Shown in pieces: positions 10,660 to 23,036 of a DNA stretch of 64,000 bases (position 1 is its first letter; each line of letters begins with the position of its first letter). Below the pieces are notes generated by a model. It saw only the letters and a list, made by a program, of their open reading frames with translations, was not told the origin of the DNA and searched no databases. Position numbers and translations under genes: made by a program. The DNA is from Monoplex corrugatus (Eukaryota; Mollusca; Gastropoda; Littorinimorpha; Ranellidae): NCBI GenBank assembly GCA_030674185.1, contig CM060312.1, forward strand, positions 56,872,902-56,936,901, read 5' to 3'.

Positions 10660-11505
10660 GAGAAACCCAGAAGAATGCCCTGGGATGAAGGCAGGAGGAA
10701 GAATGATAAAACAACATTCGTTACGCAGATAACACCGCGCTAAATGTTGAAAATGAAAAAGACCTACAAAATCTTGTAAATATAATAGAAATAGAAAGCA
10801 AAAATAAAGGGCTGGAGCAAAACAGCAAGAAGACTGAAGTCATGGTAATCAGTAAAAAAAAACAACAAATCCCCTCATGCAAAGTAACAGCAAATGGCAC
10901 AACGTTGAGACAGGTTGATAAGTTTAAATATCTGGGAATGGTTGTCTCACCAGGCAGCAGATGCACATCAGAAATAGCCAGCAGAATCAGCCAAGCCAAA
11001 ACAGCATCCAAGAAGATGAAAAGCGTTCTTACCAACAAATGCCTATCAATTAACATCAGGAAGAGAGTTCTTGACTATATAGAACTGATACTGGTGTACT
11101 GTTGTGAGGCGTGGACAGTCAACACCCAAAGTCAGAACAAAATTGAGAAGCTGAGATGTGGTTTCTAAGAAGAATGTTGAGAGTTCCATGGACAGCAAAG
11201 AAAACAAACGAGAGAGTTTGAAGGAGGCAGACACCAGAAGATCATTAATAAAGAAGATTAGGAAAGACAAGCAACATTTATAGGACATTTTATGAGGAAA
11301 GGGGAATTAGATCACTTGGTCACAACAGGAAAGTTGGAGGGAAAGAGAACCCAGGTAGACCCAGGGTGAAAATATCACACGGACTTGCAGACTGGCTGAA
11401 GACAGAGAAGGTGGGAAATGTACTTGCAGCGACAAGTGATTCGATTCGTATGGAGGGCCATGATTGCCAACGCCATGCAGCAGGGCACATGATGATATGA
11501 TGATA
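10660..11505 (+). mobile_element. RTE-like retrotransposon, RT catalytic motif to 3' end, copy 2
   Basis: From 10710 one frame reads NNIRYADNTALNVENEKDLQ, then KKTEVMVISKKK, DKFKYLGMVVSPGSRCTSEI, and VYCCEAWTV, stopping at 11166. These are RT motif C and the following thumb/connector blocks of a non-LTR element. The catalytic YADD is YADN (10722-10733), so the enzyme would be inactive. The remainder to 11505 continues the C-terminal tail in shifted frames with small deletions and ends in a GAT-type simple tail. It lies antisense to Wnt5. Confidence 0.9.
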
Positions 11506-11782
11506 AGTGGAAGGGGGAAAAAACAATTGTCAGGTTAACATCACTGTTGTATTTGTTGTACTGATATTTTAAGAACAGTAATAACATCCAACTTAGAAAA
11601 AAGCATTACAAACAGGATTAGAAACATTTCATATATAAAATAAGATCAATTTTCAAACAAATATGAAAAAACAAAACGTATTAACGGAAATCTAAAAAAA
11701 ATGTAAGCGGAAATCTTCTCTTCTCTCTTTCTCACATACAAGGAAGTACAGATACCACACACAACGCACTGTAACTTCACCA

Positions 11783-11809
11783 GAGATAGAGATAGACAGA
11801 TAGATAGAC

Positions 11810-11872
<63 letters not shown>

Positions 11873-11885
11873 GAGAGACAGAGAC
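11783..11885. repeat. (GATA)n/(GACA)n microsatellite
   Basis: About 100 bp of GATA units passing into GACA units. Confidence 0.95.
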
Positions 11886-12225
11886 AAACAGAAAAACAGA
11901 CAGACATACAAACAGAGACAGAGACAGAGACAGAAAGAGAGTTTTCAATTAAACGTAAGAAGTAAGATGTCTACTTCTGAAGCTCCCTTCCCCATACCCT
12001 CTCTTTTTAAAACAAAAAAGGAAAAAAAAAATTCACAAATACACCTCCTGGCCTGTCTGTCTATCTCTCAGTGGTAGATTTCGCCATCACACAGGTTTTT
12101 GGCATCTGTCATGGTTTTTCTCCCCCAATCATGGCATGTACAGTGTAACGCATGTGAAATTATTCGCATGCTGTGTGACGTCTTCTTCATCTATGTAAGA
12201 ACCAGGGAAAAATAAAACGGAAATA

Positions 12226-12500
12226 TCTCTCTCTCTCTCTTTTAAACAAACTCTCTCTCTCTCTGTCTCTCTCTCTCAGACAGAAACTGCTTCTCTCTCT
12301 CTCTATCAGACAGACGGTGATTCTCTCTCTCAGACAGACATCAAGACAGACATCAAGACAGGTACTGCTTATTTCTCTCTTAGACCTCTCTCTCTCTCTC
12401 TGTGACAGAAACTGCTTCTTTCCCTCTCTCAGACAGACATCTAAACAAACAGAAATCAAGACAGACATCAAGACAGACACTGCTTATTTCTCTCTCAGAC

Positions 12501-12533
<33 letters not shown>

Positions 12534-12607
12534 TCTCTCTCTCTCTCTCACACCCTCTCTCTCTCTACACACACCCTCTCTCTCTCTCGCTTACACACAC
12601 ACACAAA

Positions 12608-12651
<44 letters not shown>

Positions 12652-12750
12652 ACACACACATACAGATACTAGATGGACAAACAGACGCACAGTGCCTCTC
12701 TCTCTCTCCCCCCCCCCCTCTCTCTCTCTGCTTTCCTTCCTTCAGACTAA
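12226..12750. repeat. Composite CT/CA microsatellite with embedded duplications
   Basis: CT runs alternate with blocks such as CAGACAGACATCAAGACAG and ACAGAAACTGCTTCT, which recur two or three times between 12280 and 12490. CA runs follow at 12516-12650. The long His/Thr or Ser/Leu ORFs here are repeat by-products. Confidence 0.9.
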
Positions 12751-12972
12751 TTAAGCTTTTCAAGCTTCCTTCCCTACCTAAGGGTGCCGGCTTTTGGCAG
12801 CTCACAGTCGACACGAGATAATTATTGTGCGCTCCCTTCTCCTCTTGTTCCTACCTCAGTGTTGTGGGATGCCAAAAGGGAAGTTAAAAAAGGGAAAAAA
12901 AGAAAGAAAGAAAGAAAAAAAACGAAAAAAGCACTTCAATTCGAGTGGTGAATGATCAATTATTTTCATTTC

Positions 12973-13295
12973 TATGTATGTATGTATGTATGTATGTATG
13001 TATGTATGTATGTATGTATGTATGTATGTATGTATGTATGTATGTATGTCTATCTAATTTATCTTTCAATCTATCTATCAATCTATCCATCGATCTCTAT
13101 TTGTCTGTCTGTCGATCTCCTACCTATTCGTCCGTCCGTCCATCCATCCATCCATCTATCAGTCTTTCTTTCTTTCTATCTGTATCTATCTGTCCGTCTA
13201 TCTATCTGTCCGTCTGTCTATTTATCTATCCATCCATCTAATCTATTTATCATCTATGTATCTATGTATCAATGTATCTATCTGTGTGTTCCTCT

Positions 13296-13346
<51 letters not shown>

Positions 13347-13403
13347 TGGTGTGTGGTGTGTGCGTGTGTGTGTGTGTCTCTCTCTCTCTCTCTTTTTTAG
13401 CTA
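12973..13403. repeat. (GTAT)n, TCTA/TCCA-rich, CT and GT composite microsatellite
   Basis: A near-perfect GTAT tract (12973-13048) is followed by drifting TCTA/TCCA/TCTG tetranucleotides to about 13280, then CT and GT runs. The gradient from pure to diverged tetramers suggests a single old tract with a re-expanded end. Confidence 0.92.
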
Positions 13404-13632
13404 TCCAATTGTTTAAAAATTATTCATATACTCATTCTCTTAGCAAGGAGGGCGAGGAGATGACCACAAAGCTGAATTTGCAATGCATCTCAACAGTGTA
13501 TGATACGCTGTTCATTAAGTTATACACTATGTTGACCAATTTTACTCAATGTATCCTTCTCCCTACTCTCTCTTCGAAAACACAGTGCAAAATAAAATGT
13601 CAACGCTCCTACACACATACACGCACTCGCTC
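13404..13632. other. Unassigned sequence
   Basis: No gene or repeat recognised. Confidence 0.4.
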
Positions 13633-13641
13633 GCACGCACG

Positions 13642-13686
<45 letters not shown>

Positions 13687-13688
13687 GG
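13633..13688. repeat. Alternating CG/CA tract, Z-DNA candidate
   Basis: About 55 bp of strictly alternating purine-pyrimidine: CACG units, then CGCG, (CA)n and (CG)n. Such sequence can adopt left-handed DNA under supercoiling. Confidence 0.85.
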
Positions 13689-13717
13689 TCACAGTTGCTG
13701 GTGTTACACATTTAACT

Positions 13718-13912
13718 CATCATCATCATCATCATCGTCGTCGTCGTCGTCGTGACTATCACCATTAACAGCACCACCATCATCAATTATTATGATTATA
13801 ATCATCATCATCATCATCATTATTACTATTATAATCATCACTATTATTATTAATATAATATTGTATTATTATTATCATTATCACTATATCATCATCATCA
13901 TCATCATCATGA
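13718..13912. repeat. CAT/CGT and ATC/ATT trinucleotide tracts
   Basis: ATC and CGT triplets at 13718-13753, then ATC/ATT triplets at about 13778-13912, separated by a short drifted part. Confidence 0.9.
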
Positions 13913-14651
13913 TTTGTCTTTAACATTAGTTATTTTGTTTTTTTGTTTTCAGCGTTCCGAGCAATGGTTCCTCAGAGTGTACGTATGCACGTTGTTCTGT
14001 CCACGCTGTGCAGGCGTTACGTACATGTGGTTACATAGTCTGCACACTTCGTCTTTGGTTGGTTACTGAAGGTTTTATTTTTATCTCATCACCAGAGTAG
14101 CCATAGTGTACAGGCATACCTTGCCCCATACGTTCTTTAAGACAAACACTTCTATTCATTCGAAGCAAGACACAAAGAAACAAAAAGCAAGTAACGACAG
14201 CTGCGTGCATCGCATACAACTGAACAAGCAAACAACAACAGCAAACTACCGATCGAATATTAATTTTGAAGATGACCAAAATTTATTGATTATTTTACAA
14301 ATATGTGTGGGTCTTAAAAGCTACTCATGGCTTTTTTTTTTTTTTTTCATTTTCTTTTTCGTCTATCATGTTCAATCAGAGAAGTTGCCATCAGAAGGAA
14401 ATCATGCTTTCTATCTGACATACTGTGATATATCACGTAACAACAATTAAAATGCCATACAAATTTGTAAACTCTCCAAAGAAACAGTGGCGTGTGCGCA
14501 CGTACATGCGCGTGAGTGTCTGTGACATGTGTGTGGTCTTTTTTGTTGTTGTTGTTTTGTGAAGATGTGCTCGATACGCTTATGCTTTTTTGCCCTATCT
14601 TATCATTCGTGTACTTATAATAATATCAAAATGTCGGCTAACAATGCGTAA

Positions 14652-14654
<3 letters not shown>
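13913..14654. other. Unassigned sequence
   Basis: No gene or recognised repeat. It includes a T17 run near 14331-14347. Confidence 0.4.
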
Positions 14655-14705
<51 letters not shown>

Positions 14706-14760
14706 TGGTGTGTGTGTGTGTGCATGCGTGCGCGGCGCGCGGGTGTGTGTGTGTGTGTAT
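14655..14760. repeat. (GT)n microsatellite with GC-rich interruption
   Basis: About 25 GT units, then a GTGG interruption, a CG-rich alternating piece (GCGCGGCGCGCGG) and more GT. Confidence 0.93.
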
Positions 14761-14904
14761 TGCGTGCGAGGACGCATGTGTCTCCGTGTGTGCATATGTG
14801 ATCATTAATGAACAAAAATTATTTGCATAATTTTTTTATGTCTTGTCGTTTTTGACAATCTCTTTACGTGTTCTGAAAAAAATGCAATTTAATATTGTGT
14901 CCAA

Positions 14905-14975
14905 GGAAAGGTGGTGATCTAGTGGTCCGGGCGCCCATCTAGAAAGTGAGAGGTTCCGGGTTTGATTCCAATTTG
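14905..14975 (+). mobile_element. tRNA-like SINE head
   Basis: GTGGTGATCTAGTGGTC looks like an A-box region and GAGGTTCCGGGTTTGATTCC like a B-box, spaced as in a tRNA. There is no paired acceptor stem and the sequence continues as non-tRNA DNA, so I read it as a SINE head and not a tRNA gene. Confidence 0.6.
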
Positions 14976-15105
14976 GGAAACCAAACAGAGCAAAACTCCC
15001 AACGAATCAAAGCAACACAAGACCTCAAGGGATGCTTTCAAGTAATACCCACTTTCCTTTTATGGGAGAAGATTTTATATCGACCGGAGGTGAGCCGCGT
15101 GCGCG

Positions 15106-15106
<1 letters not shown>

Positions 15107-15178
<72 letters not shown>

Positions 15179-15208
15179 GTGTTGTGTGTGTGTGCGTGCG
15201 TGGCGTGC

Positions 15209-15259
<51 letters not shown>

Positions 15260-15277
15260 TGAGACAGAGAGAGAGAG

Positions 15278-15346
<69 letters not shown>
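15107..15346. repeat. Long (GT)n microsatellite
   Basis: About 240 bp, nearly all GT/TG, with a GAGACAGAGAGAGAG island near 15258-15278. Confidence 0.95.
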
Positions 15347-15347
<1 letters not shown>

Positions 15348-15417
15348 CCAAGATCTTTTCCAGCTGTTTCTGGACGGATCTTTACCAAAGTTATCATAAA
15401 GTGTGGACTGTTGAGGA

Positions 15418-15726
15418 GTAACGAGACAGTCTTGAAGGAGGAAGACACAAAAAGAACATTGAAAGAAGAAAATTAGGAAGAAAAAAAAAGCAACATTTAT
15501 AAGACATTTTATGAAGCAAGAGAAATTAGAGCACCTAGTCAGAACAGGAAAGCTAGAGGGATAAACAGCACCAAGTTGACCCAGGGTGAAAATACTGGAT
15601 GGACTTGCGCAGTGGATGAAGACACAGAGGATGGGAGATGTACTTGCAGCCACAAAGGATGGATTCATATGGAGGGCCATGATCGCCAACGCCATGCGGC
15701 AGGGCACACGATGATGATGATGATGA
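15418..15726 (+). mobile_element. RTE-like retrotransposon 3' tail, copy 3
   Basis: Starts at ACGAGACAGTCTTG and continues with GACATTTTATGAAGCAAGAG, the CCAGGGTGAAAATACTGGAT block, ATGGAGGGCCATGATCGCCA and a (GAT)n tail at 15712-15726. It contains frame disruptions and is dead. It sits directly after the GT tract at 15107-15346. Confidence 0.88.
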
Positions 15727-16261
15727 GTTTCGAATGAATAAGGCTGTAAATCATGGCGCCAAGGTGAAGGTAACACAGGACCCCCCCCCCCCCCCAAAAA
15801 AAAGCCTAAAAATCGACAAAGTAGTAACATGCACTTTGTCCCAAAGTTTCCAATGACAACCTGAAGCAGTATTCAAAATCATAACCAAAATGAGGAAACA
15901 TCAACAACCTGTAATGTAGATTTCTTGTTGGGCGCGATTTTTGTTTTGTTTTTGTTTTTCTCGCTGGTTGACTTATTTCCATGTACATTTCTTTATTAGT
16001 GTTTATCTGAATTCCTTATCCTTTTCTGGCTTTTTAAAAAAAAAACTTTTGTCAATGGATTTATCATGCGAAATTCGGGCTGCTCTCCCAAAGGAGAGCT
16101 CTTCGCCGCAACGCAGCACCGCCCATTCATTTGTGTATTCGTGTTCAATTGTGGAAGTGGATTTTTTTTTCTACAGCAGGGGACAATTCCTTTGTTGCTC
16201 TGGGATTTTTGATGTTCGCCAACTGCGTAGCTGCACAGAATGTCAGTTTACCGTCTCATTA

Positions 16262-16372
16262 GAAAGACTAGCATCTTGACCACTACTTACGATCTAGAAG
16301 AAAACGGGGTAGGGGGTGGGGGGTGGGGGGAGAAAACCTCTATCCTATCCGTGATTCAAGCCCAGGTTTAGA
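16262..16372 (-). mobile_element. SINE family III, minus copy
   Basis: The plus strand reads AAAGACTAGCATCTTGACCAC, a G-rich part, GAGAAAACCTCTATCCTATC, and CGTGATTCAAGCC (B-box complement). The same ordered blocks occur at 36776-37165, 37660-37760 and 62985-63030. Confidence 0.65.
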
Positions 16373-16700
16373 AGGTACGGTCGTCAAGTGGGTAAACGGC
16401 GGACCTCCAGCCGGAAGGTCCTGGGTTCGATCCGCACTAGACATCTTTGTTTGGTAGGTATAGGGGTGGAAATTTTTCTCAACTTCTAGGTCAACATGTG
16501 TTCAGACCTGCCCATGCCTAAAGCCCCTTCGCATGCAGACCATCAAATATGCACGTTAAAGATCCTGTAAATAATGGCAGCGTCCAATGGCTTATGGGGA
16601 AAGAAAAAAACAAAAAGGAAAACGTCCAGCATGTGAACCCACCGAAGGCGAAGTATGCAAACTGTGCAGTAACATACTGCATCCATAGTGTGGGCAAAAC
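16373..16700 (+). mobile_element. tRNA-derived SINE with a widespread molluscan-type body
   Basis: The tRNA-like head has GTCAAGTGGGTAAACGGC (A-box region) and GTCCTGGGTTCGATCC (B-box). The body carries GCATGCAGACCATCAAATATG and CACGTTAAAGATCCTGTAA followed by an AGCATGTGAACCCACCGAA block. I recall a very similar body from gastropod and other molluscan SINEs. It lies head-to-head against the family III copy at 16262. Confidence 0.7.
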
Positions 16701-16994
16701 AACGTGCATACAGGGATCCGAAAAAATTCGGAGCGCTAATTTTTTTTTCCCAAATAGAAGAGAACCGGGGTTTCACGCGTACTAGACAAGTGCTTTAACC
16801 ACTGTGGCACACTTTCCACATGTATGTTGGTTTCCTATACATGAGAGGGAAAAGAGAGAGGAAAATGTGGGTTTGGTAGCAAGACATCGAAAGTGAAATT
16901 TCATCTTTCTCATTTGAAGAAAGTCACCCGTCACGCTGTCTAGAGTGGGTTACCGTGCACGTTAGGCAAGTACGTACAGTAACACACAATTTCG

Positions 16995-17182
16995 TTAACG
17001 CTTTGTCTCCCGCACCATGCCAACCAGCATCCTCCATTGTCAACCATGCTAGCAAAGCTAAAATTTAACCCTTTGTGATTCCCTCACCTTATCCACCAAC
17101 TTCCTGCTGGTGGGTAGAGTAGGGAATCACCCGGGTCAAGTTTTTGCAGTTGGTGGACAGGATGCGGGAGTCAAGGGGTTAA
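16995..17182. mobile_element. Palindromic TTAA MITE, copy B
   Basis: 188 bp flanked by TTAA at both ends (16995-16998 and 17179-17182). The left arm begins TTAACGCTTTGTCTCCCGCA and the right arm ends GCGGGAGTCAAGGGGTTAA. The inner part has CCTTATCCACCAACTTCCTG against a GGTGGGTAGAGTAGGG arm. It runs opposite to copy D, since the TTGTCAACCATG block is at its left. piggyBac-like ends are inferred from TTAA and CCC/GGG termini. Confidence 0.82.
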
Positions 17183-17689
17183 TCTGGTGTTTTACATTCG
17201 TGTGTGCTGTTATTCAAGTCTCATAGTTTTGAAGGACAAAGACCTCCTCTAAAAAAATAAATTAAAAAAAAAAAAAAAAACAGAGGGGGGAGGGGGGAGT
17301 CTAGAAGGAAGAAGAGCTTAAATCAGATACAGCCGCGGGCTGTTCCTGAAATATCCACGACGATTCCTGAACAGCCAGGCCAATGACTTCCAGACTTCAT
17401 GTCCACAGCTTTCACTGAATATGATTTCTTGTTCCTTCCAGGGCCTTCACCACCACGGGTAGAAGAAAAACTCCGTCAGGCTAAAAGCTCTCCCTATACA
17501 GGCTCCAAGCTGTCTTGGCTGTAACCTCTCCATGGCCCATTGCTATGTTAACATCACCCCTCTCGTCGTTCAGCTCGCCAGCTGAGGCGGTATACTAGGG
17601 TGTGGCACTTGGAGCCAGGAATGTACACATTTTGAACTGCCTCCTGCATCCATTTCAAATCGAAAGTTTTGTCAAAGGAGTTTAGTAAC
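17183..17689. other. Unassigned sequence
   Basis: No gene or known repeat recognised. An A18 run followed by a GA/G-rich stretch lies at 17263-17300. Confidence 0.4.
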
Positions 17690-18060
17690 ATATCATCATC
17701 ATCATCAGGTGCCTTGCCGCATGGCTTTGGCGATTATGGACTTCCATCTGTCTCTATCTCTTGTTGCCTCAAGGATCTCTTCCACCCTCCCTGTCTTCAG
17801 CCACTCTGCAAGTCTGTCTAGTATCTTCTCCCTGGGTCTACCTGGTTCTCTCCTTCCCTCCAGCTTTCCCGTTGTGACCAGGTGTTCCAATTTCCCTTTC
17901 CTCAAAAAATGGCCTGTGAATGTTGCCTGCCTTTTCCTAATCTTCCTTATGAATGATCTACTTGTGTCTGCCTCCACCAAGACTGTCTCGTTTGTTTTCT
18001 TTGCTGTCCATGGAACTCTCGACATCCTTCTTAGAAACCACATCTCGGCTGCCTCAATCT
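17690..18060 (-). mobile_element. RTE-like retrotransposon 3' tail, copy 4 (open frame)
   Basis: An uninterrupted minus frame of 112 codons (17705-18043) runs MWFLRRMSRVPW, KKTNETVLVEAD, IRKIRKRQATFTGHFLR, GRPREKILDRLAEWL to RDRDRWKSIIAKAMRQGT. This is the C-terminal tail typical of RTE-like polyproteins, followed by an ATC-repeat tail at 17694-17707. It is the best-preserved tail in the window together with copy 5, which suggests a fairly recent insertion. It is sense to Wnt5. Confidence 0.92.
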
Positions 18061-18213
18061 TTTCTTCTTTTTTTTTTTTAGTAACATGTAAGGGGAAAAA
18101 CCCCCATAGAAGTCAGTACAAAAAAATCTGGAATTAAAGTAGAATAGGTGGCGTTGCAATGCCGCGACCCACTCTCCCTGAGAAAAGCAGCCCGAATTTC
18201 GCACAGTAAGTTT

Positions 18214-18219
18214 AGAGAA

Positions 18220-18285
<66 letters not shown>

Positions 18286-18321
18286 CAGACAGACAGACAG
18301 AAAGGGGAAAGGGCGAGAGAG

Positions 18322-18411
<90 letters not shown>

Positions 18412-18425
18412 AGAGAGAGAGAAAA
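18214..18425. repeat. (GA)n microsatellite
   Basis: About 210 bp of GA with a GACAGACAGACAGAAAGGGG interruption near 18285-18312. Confidence 0.95.
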
Positions 18426-19040
18426 TACGATTACTAACAAAAGTGCCCAGAAGGGCACAGTCCGCCTTGTGCCAACTGAAATTATATTTCCTTTTAGTTT
18501 CTAATATCACGATTCTTCTCTATTCTTTTCCTATTTTGGGTTTTTTGTTTTTTTGTTTTTTGTTTTTGTATTATCACCGCCTCCTCTGTGTTTACTTTTT
18601 GTTTTAGTAGAGATGGAAAATCTGCAGTCTTAAGAGTGAATCACTTGTCTACAGCTGCTACTACTTCTCAACTAGTGGTGACTTTTCGTTCAAAAACATG
18701 TCTTTTTCAGTGGCCTAAAGTTAATTAGCAAAGCACAAGCGGGTGCCCTGAAGCTGAGTATAAAAATAGAGCGCCAACTTTGACTGATCTGGAGTGAAAG
18801 GCACTTTCTTTTAGGAATAATAAAGGCAATTCAGTGTAATGCTTTAGAGTCTAACGAATTCGAAAAAAAAACTTTTTTTTAATTTTTATTTTTTTACTGA
18901 CCTACTAAATGATAAGTCCGCGCCAGTGTTTGCAACTGTTGTCGGGATAAAGTACAACTAGGAGTTATCTGTATCGAGTTCAATCTGCTCCAGAGAGAAC
19001 AGCGAATCAATGCCTGTACTCTCCGTAACTAACTAAATCC
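18426..19040. other. Unassigned sequence
   Basis: No gene or known repeat. T-rich runs lie at 18540-18570 and 18870-18900. Confidence 0.4.
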
Positions 19041-19087
19041 AGACACACAGACACAGACACACGCACGCACACTATACATGAACACAC

Positions 19088-19119
<32 letters not shown>

Positions 19120-19260
19120 ACACACATGCGACAACACAACACACCCACACACTCACTCACTCACTCATACATACAAAACATACAAAGGAGATGGAAGGAG
19201 AGAAGGAGAGAGGGAGAGAGAACGAGCGAGAAAGTGAGAAATAGAGTGAGAGAGAGAGAT
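19041..19260. repeat. CA and GA simple repeats
   Basis: CA-rich at 19041-19165, including a pure CA run near 19089-19119, then drifting GA to 19260. Confidence 0.88.
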
Positions 19261-19849
19261 GTCAGTGAAAACAGGTAAAAACAGGTGAGAAAGGAAATTC
19301 AAGCCCATGGGGTTTTGCAAAGAGATGAGTTGGCTTGCCCTGGTTTTAAGCTGTCTGCGAAGAACTATGTGGTCTGAAAACGTCAAGAGAGTTTAATAAA
19401 TGGTTTTACTTCAAAACATTATTCGGCGTGGACAAACTGAAACTGCAGTTTACTTGTTTGTTATCATCATCATCGTTGTTGCTGTTGTTGTTGTTGTTAA
19501 TACAGAATGACAAGGCCGAATGCAAATGTTTAAAGGAACTAGCAACGAAATTTTAAAACGTACTAAGTTCTATTATCAATGTGTTAACATTTTCTTTATA
19601 CCAAATGGTTTGGTTCCTTGATCTAAGATTGTTGTTTGGTCTAAGATAGTTATCTTTTTTTAAATCCACAACATTTTATCAAAGTCTAGATTCGAGAATT
19701 AACATCAGTCTGAACGAATAAAATTTTATTAAAGAGACAAAGATACAATTAAAGTGACAATGGATTCACAAAGCCTTCAGATCAGCATACAGGACATCAT
19801 TTCAAAATCACAAAATACGAAGTGCAAAAAGTTGTTAACGTTTTTCTCA

Positions 19850-19995
19850 AAGATAGAAAATTGTTCCGGTTTAACATGTTCTCAAGAAAATTGTTCTGGT
19901 TTAACATGTTCTCAAAGACAGAAAATTGTTCCGGTTTAACATGTTTCTCAAGACAGAAAATTGTTCCGGTTAACGTTTCTCCAAAGACAGAAAAC
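19850..19995. repeat. ~35-bp tandem repeat, about four copies
   Basis: The unit AGAAAATTGTTCCGGTTTAAC + ATGTTCTCAAGAC repeats with small indels. It is flanked by a SINE on the right. Confidence 0.88.
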
Positions 19996-20035
19996 AAAGA
20001 TCTAAGTTTATCAGGAAGGGGGAAAAAAGTTAAAA

Positions 20036-20144
20036 GTTTTCAGTTTCAGCATCTCAAGATGGCGTCTCCGCGCTCGGAACAAATTCAAGAGTGCATTGAT
20101 GCCACATATGCCACTTGATGGATTAGATCCAAAATTCTCATGGA
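20036..20144 (+). mobile_element. SINE family II, left part, interrupted by MITE C
   Basis: CAGTTTCAGCATCTCAAGATG then GCGTCTCCGCGCTCGGAACA and a GATGCCACATATGCCAC block resemble the start of a common molluscan SINE that I recall as beginning CAGTTTCAG..CTCAAG. The right part (GCGCTGAAGCCCATCGCGCTG) resumes after the MITE at 20337. A second copy with the same arrangement lies at 51880. Confidence 0.7.
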
Positions 20145-20336
20145 TTAACCTTTGATTCCCACACCTTATCCACCAACTGCAAAAACTTAACCCGTTGACT
20201 CTTTCACCCTATCCACCAGCTTCCTGCAGGAAGCTGGCGGATAGGGTGAGGGAGTCAATGGGTTAAGTTTTTGCTTTACTTGCATGGTTGACAATGCAGG
20301 ATACTAATGGACAGGGTGCGGCAGTGAAAGTGTTAA
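20145..20336. mobile_element. Palindromic TTAA MITE, copy C
   Basis: 192 bp with TTAA at 20145-20148 and 20333-20336. The central palindrome CAGCTTCCTGCAGGAAGCTG is perfect. The left outer arm is ACCTTTGATTCCCACACC and the right outer arm GGTGCGGCAGTGAAAGTGTTAA. It carries the internal CATGGTTGACAATGCAGGAT block. It sits inside a family II SINE. Confidence 0.87.
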
Positions 20337-20946
20337 GCCGTAAACCTGCGCTGAAGCCCATCGCGCTGACATGGGAAAAGATAAAAAGTTTTGCCATAAC
20401 ACTGTTTTTCATCTAATTTATTCCATACCTTACTTTTGCCGACCTGCCCGTTTCCACAACCCTCTCTTGGTAAAGGATGCTGTATATACCTAATCACCTC
20501 AGTGCTGAAAGATACGCAACGTGCAACCATCACTCTCTCAATACAAAACCCATCCTTGATTTTCATCTGAATACGAGCGTATTACGGCAAACGCCCATCA
20601 CTTCTTCTCCTTGATGACCTTTACACAGAATGAGGAGTTTTTGTAGTTTGTTCAAGAACTCGTACACACAGACAATTCCATATACCCACCCTCCACCCAG
20701 ATCTGCCAGCAATTATCTGGCAAACTCCTTGTTTCTGCGCAAAATCCTATGCACTGGCAAGGTCTTGAAATGGGTTGGGGAACATGATCTATCAAACATG
20801 ACCTATATAAACCTACATAACCTACATCTCCAGTGAGTATCACTGGAGCATTGAGATGGACAGCAAACGAGCCAACTTTTACAGGTTGTGGCCGGAGTGG
20901 GACTGAACTCGAAATACGAGTCCCTGGCTCCATCAGAAGCTCGTCA

Positions 20947-21360
20947 AACAATCATCATCATCGTCGTCATCATGTGTCCTGTCGCATGGCGTTGGCGATC
21001 ATGGCCCTCCATATGTATCTATCCCTTGTTGCCGCAAGCACGTCTTCCACCTTCTCTGTCCTCAGCCACTCTGCAAGTCTGTCTAACATTTTCTCCCTGG
21101 GTCTACCTGGAGTTCTCTTTCCCTCCAGCTTTCCTGTTGAGACCAGGTGATCTAATTCCCCTTTCCTCATAAAATGCTCTATAAATATTGCTTGTCTTTT
21201 CCTAATTTTCCTTGTGAATGATCTTCTTGTGTCTGCCTCCATCAAGACTGTCTCGTTTGTTTTCTTTGCTGTCCATGGAACTCTCAACATTCTTCTTAGA
21301 AACCACATCTCGGCTGCCTCAATCTTGTTCTGGCTTTGCATGTTGACTGTCCAAACAATG
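20947..21360 (-). mobile_element. RTE-like retrotransposon 3' tail, copy 5 (open frame)
   Basis: The minus frame 20970-21368 encodes WTVNMQSQNKIEAAEMWFLRR, VPWTAKKTNETVLMEAD, IRKRQAIFIEHFMRK, GRPREKMLDRLAEWL and ends [13 protein letters not shown]. An ATC/GTC-rich tail is at 20947-20972. Intact over ~130 codons but lacking RT catalytic motifs. Confidence 0.92.
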
Positions 21361-23036
21361 CAAAACATTAATTATCGCATTCTAACCAATCACTTGCCTG
21401 ATTCCAACAGTCGCGCAAAACGATAACTACCAATGATTACCTAACCAGTCCCCGATCTGTTTTCATTAGACAAGGGTAGGGACGTTAATCACCAATGGCC
21501 ATCTAACCAGACACCGGGACGTTAAATTCCAATGACTATCCAACACTCACCTCTTGCCAGTCTGAAGACTCTTTTCACTTCGTCTTCCAATTCACCATTG
21601 CAATGGCAAAGCCAGTGACTAAGTAAATCGCTCCTGTCCGTTACAATGGTTCAATTGTCAGGCCAGTGCTTTGAAGCGTTGGGAGATGGAGAATAATCCT
21701 CTCATGCTTCACGTGATCCTGATTGAATATTATGTCCTTTTCAATTCCTTCCTTTTAAAAGGCAAAACGGAAACAGAATGATTCAGCTCAACTCGGATAA
21801 CATACTACTCTGTGTGTCTGTCTAGCCACAGATTAACAGACAGAAACACAGAAAGAAAAGCGTACATCCGCACAGACAAACAGACTGACAGATACACAGG
21901 CGAATAATAGAAATATCCGAAAAATATCCGTCGTTTGTGGATGAATAGTCTATAGTTTTGCGGACTCTAAAGCAATCTACAACGTTTTAACCATACATGG
22001 AAACGCAAACACCATAACATCAAAATCATAACCAAAGCTAAATAAATAATGGGCAGACCTATAACAGATTAATGCAATAAGTCTGATCCATACAAGGCTG
22101 CAGAGGCACTGGAGTTTTGAATTCAATCTCGAGCGGTATAACAGTCTCAGAAAACGCCAAATGTGCTACACCCACATATACAGTAATGATCTGTCGGACT
22201 CTTTGATTATGTCCAAAGCCTAGAACGCTTTTGGACGAGATTGTGAAAAGATCAGGGGCGGGACATTAACCTGAAACCACCAAACTGGCTAATTCAAGGA
22301 CAGTCAATAAGCCAATTTGGACGTTGCAGGCTGGAATTAGGCTCCAGATGTTACCAAAGCTCAATGAACTGAACCAGCCAACTAGAAATCGCACTGATGT
22401 TGAAATACAGTCACCGATAGAAAAAAGACTTTTCATGTGGTTGGACTCTCTGGATCGTGGGTCGCGATGTTGGACAGAATGGAAAGAAAGTTTGAGTTAT
22501 GTTTGTTCATTGGAGAGGAAAACAAGTCATTATGTTCTCGAAGGAACCTTTTAAATAAGAGGCACTGATGTGCATTGATATGACCCTTTGATTCAAACGA
22601 GAAAGAAGAAAAATGTAATAAGAAGACGAAAAGAAAAAAAAACAAACAAAAAACAAACAAACAAAAAAACTCCAGATTATCAAGCCATTCTATTTCCCGT
22701 TTTAGAAAGAATATCATGAAAATCCAGTGACCCTGAAGAAGTGTCAGACGAACTAAACCGAGGTGAAATGAATATAATGGTAGAATGACACAACTGTAAA
22801 AACAGAGGGCAAATGCTATCAGAAATTCTTCAAAAACGGGCTGATCCGTTGTGGGCATTTTTCTTTTTCATGGATCGTGTAACCTTGACTTTGCCGCCAT
22901 GACTTCCAAATCATGTACTGGCGACTGTTCAAGCGGTCTATATCTTTGATCCAAATGTGTTAACAATTCACTAAAAACAGTCAAGGAAATTTTGCTACAA
23001 GCACTAATCTTCTTTCCCCCTCCTTAACTCTTTTTG

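Noticed and set aside
22324..22858. Overlapping ORFs of 76 and 141 codons as nested gene
   Set aside because: Antisense to each other, A/T-run driven, no domain, no splice sites supporting an exon.
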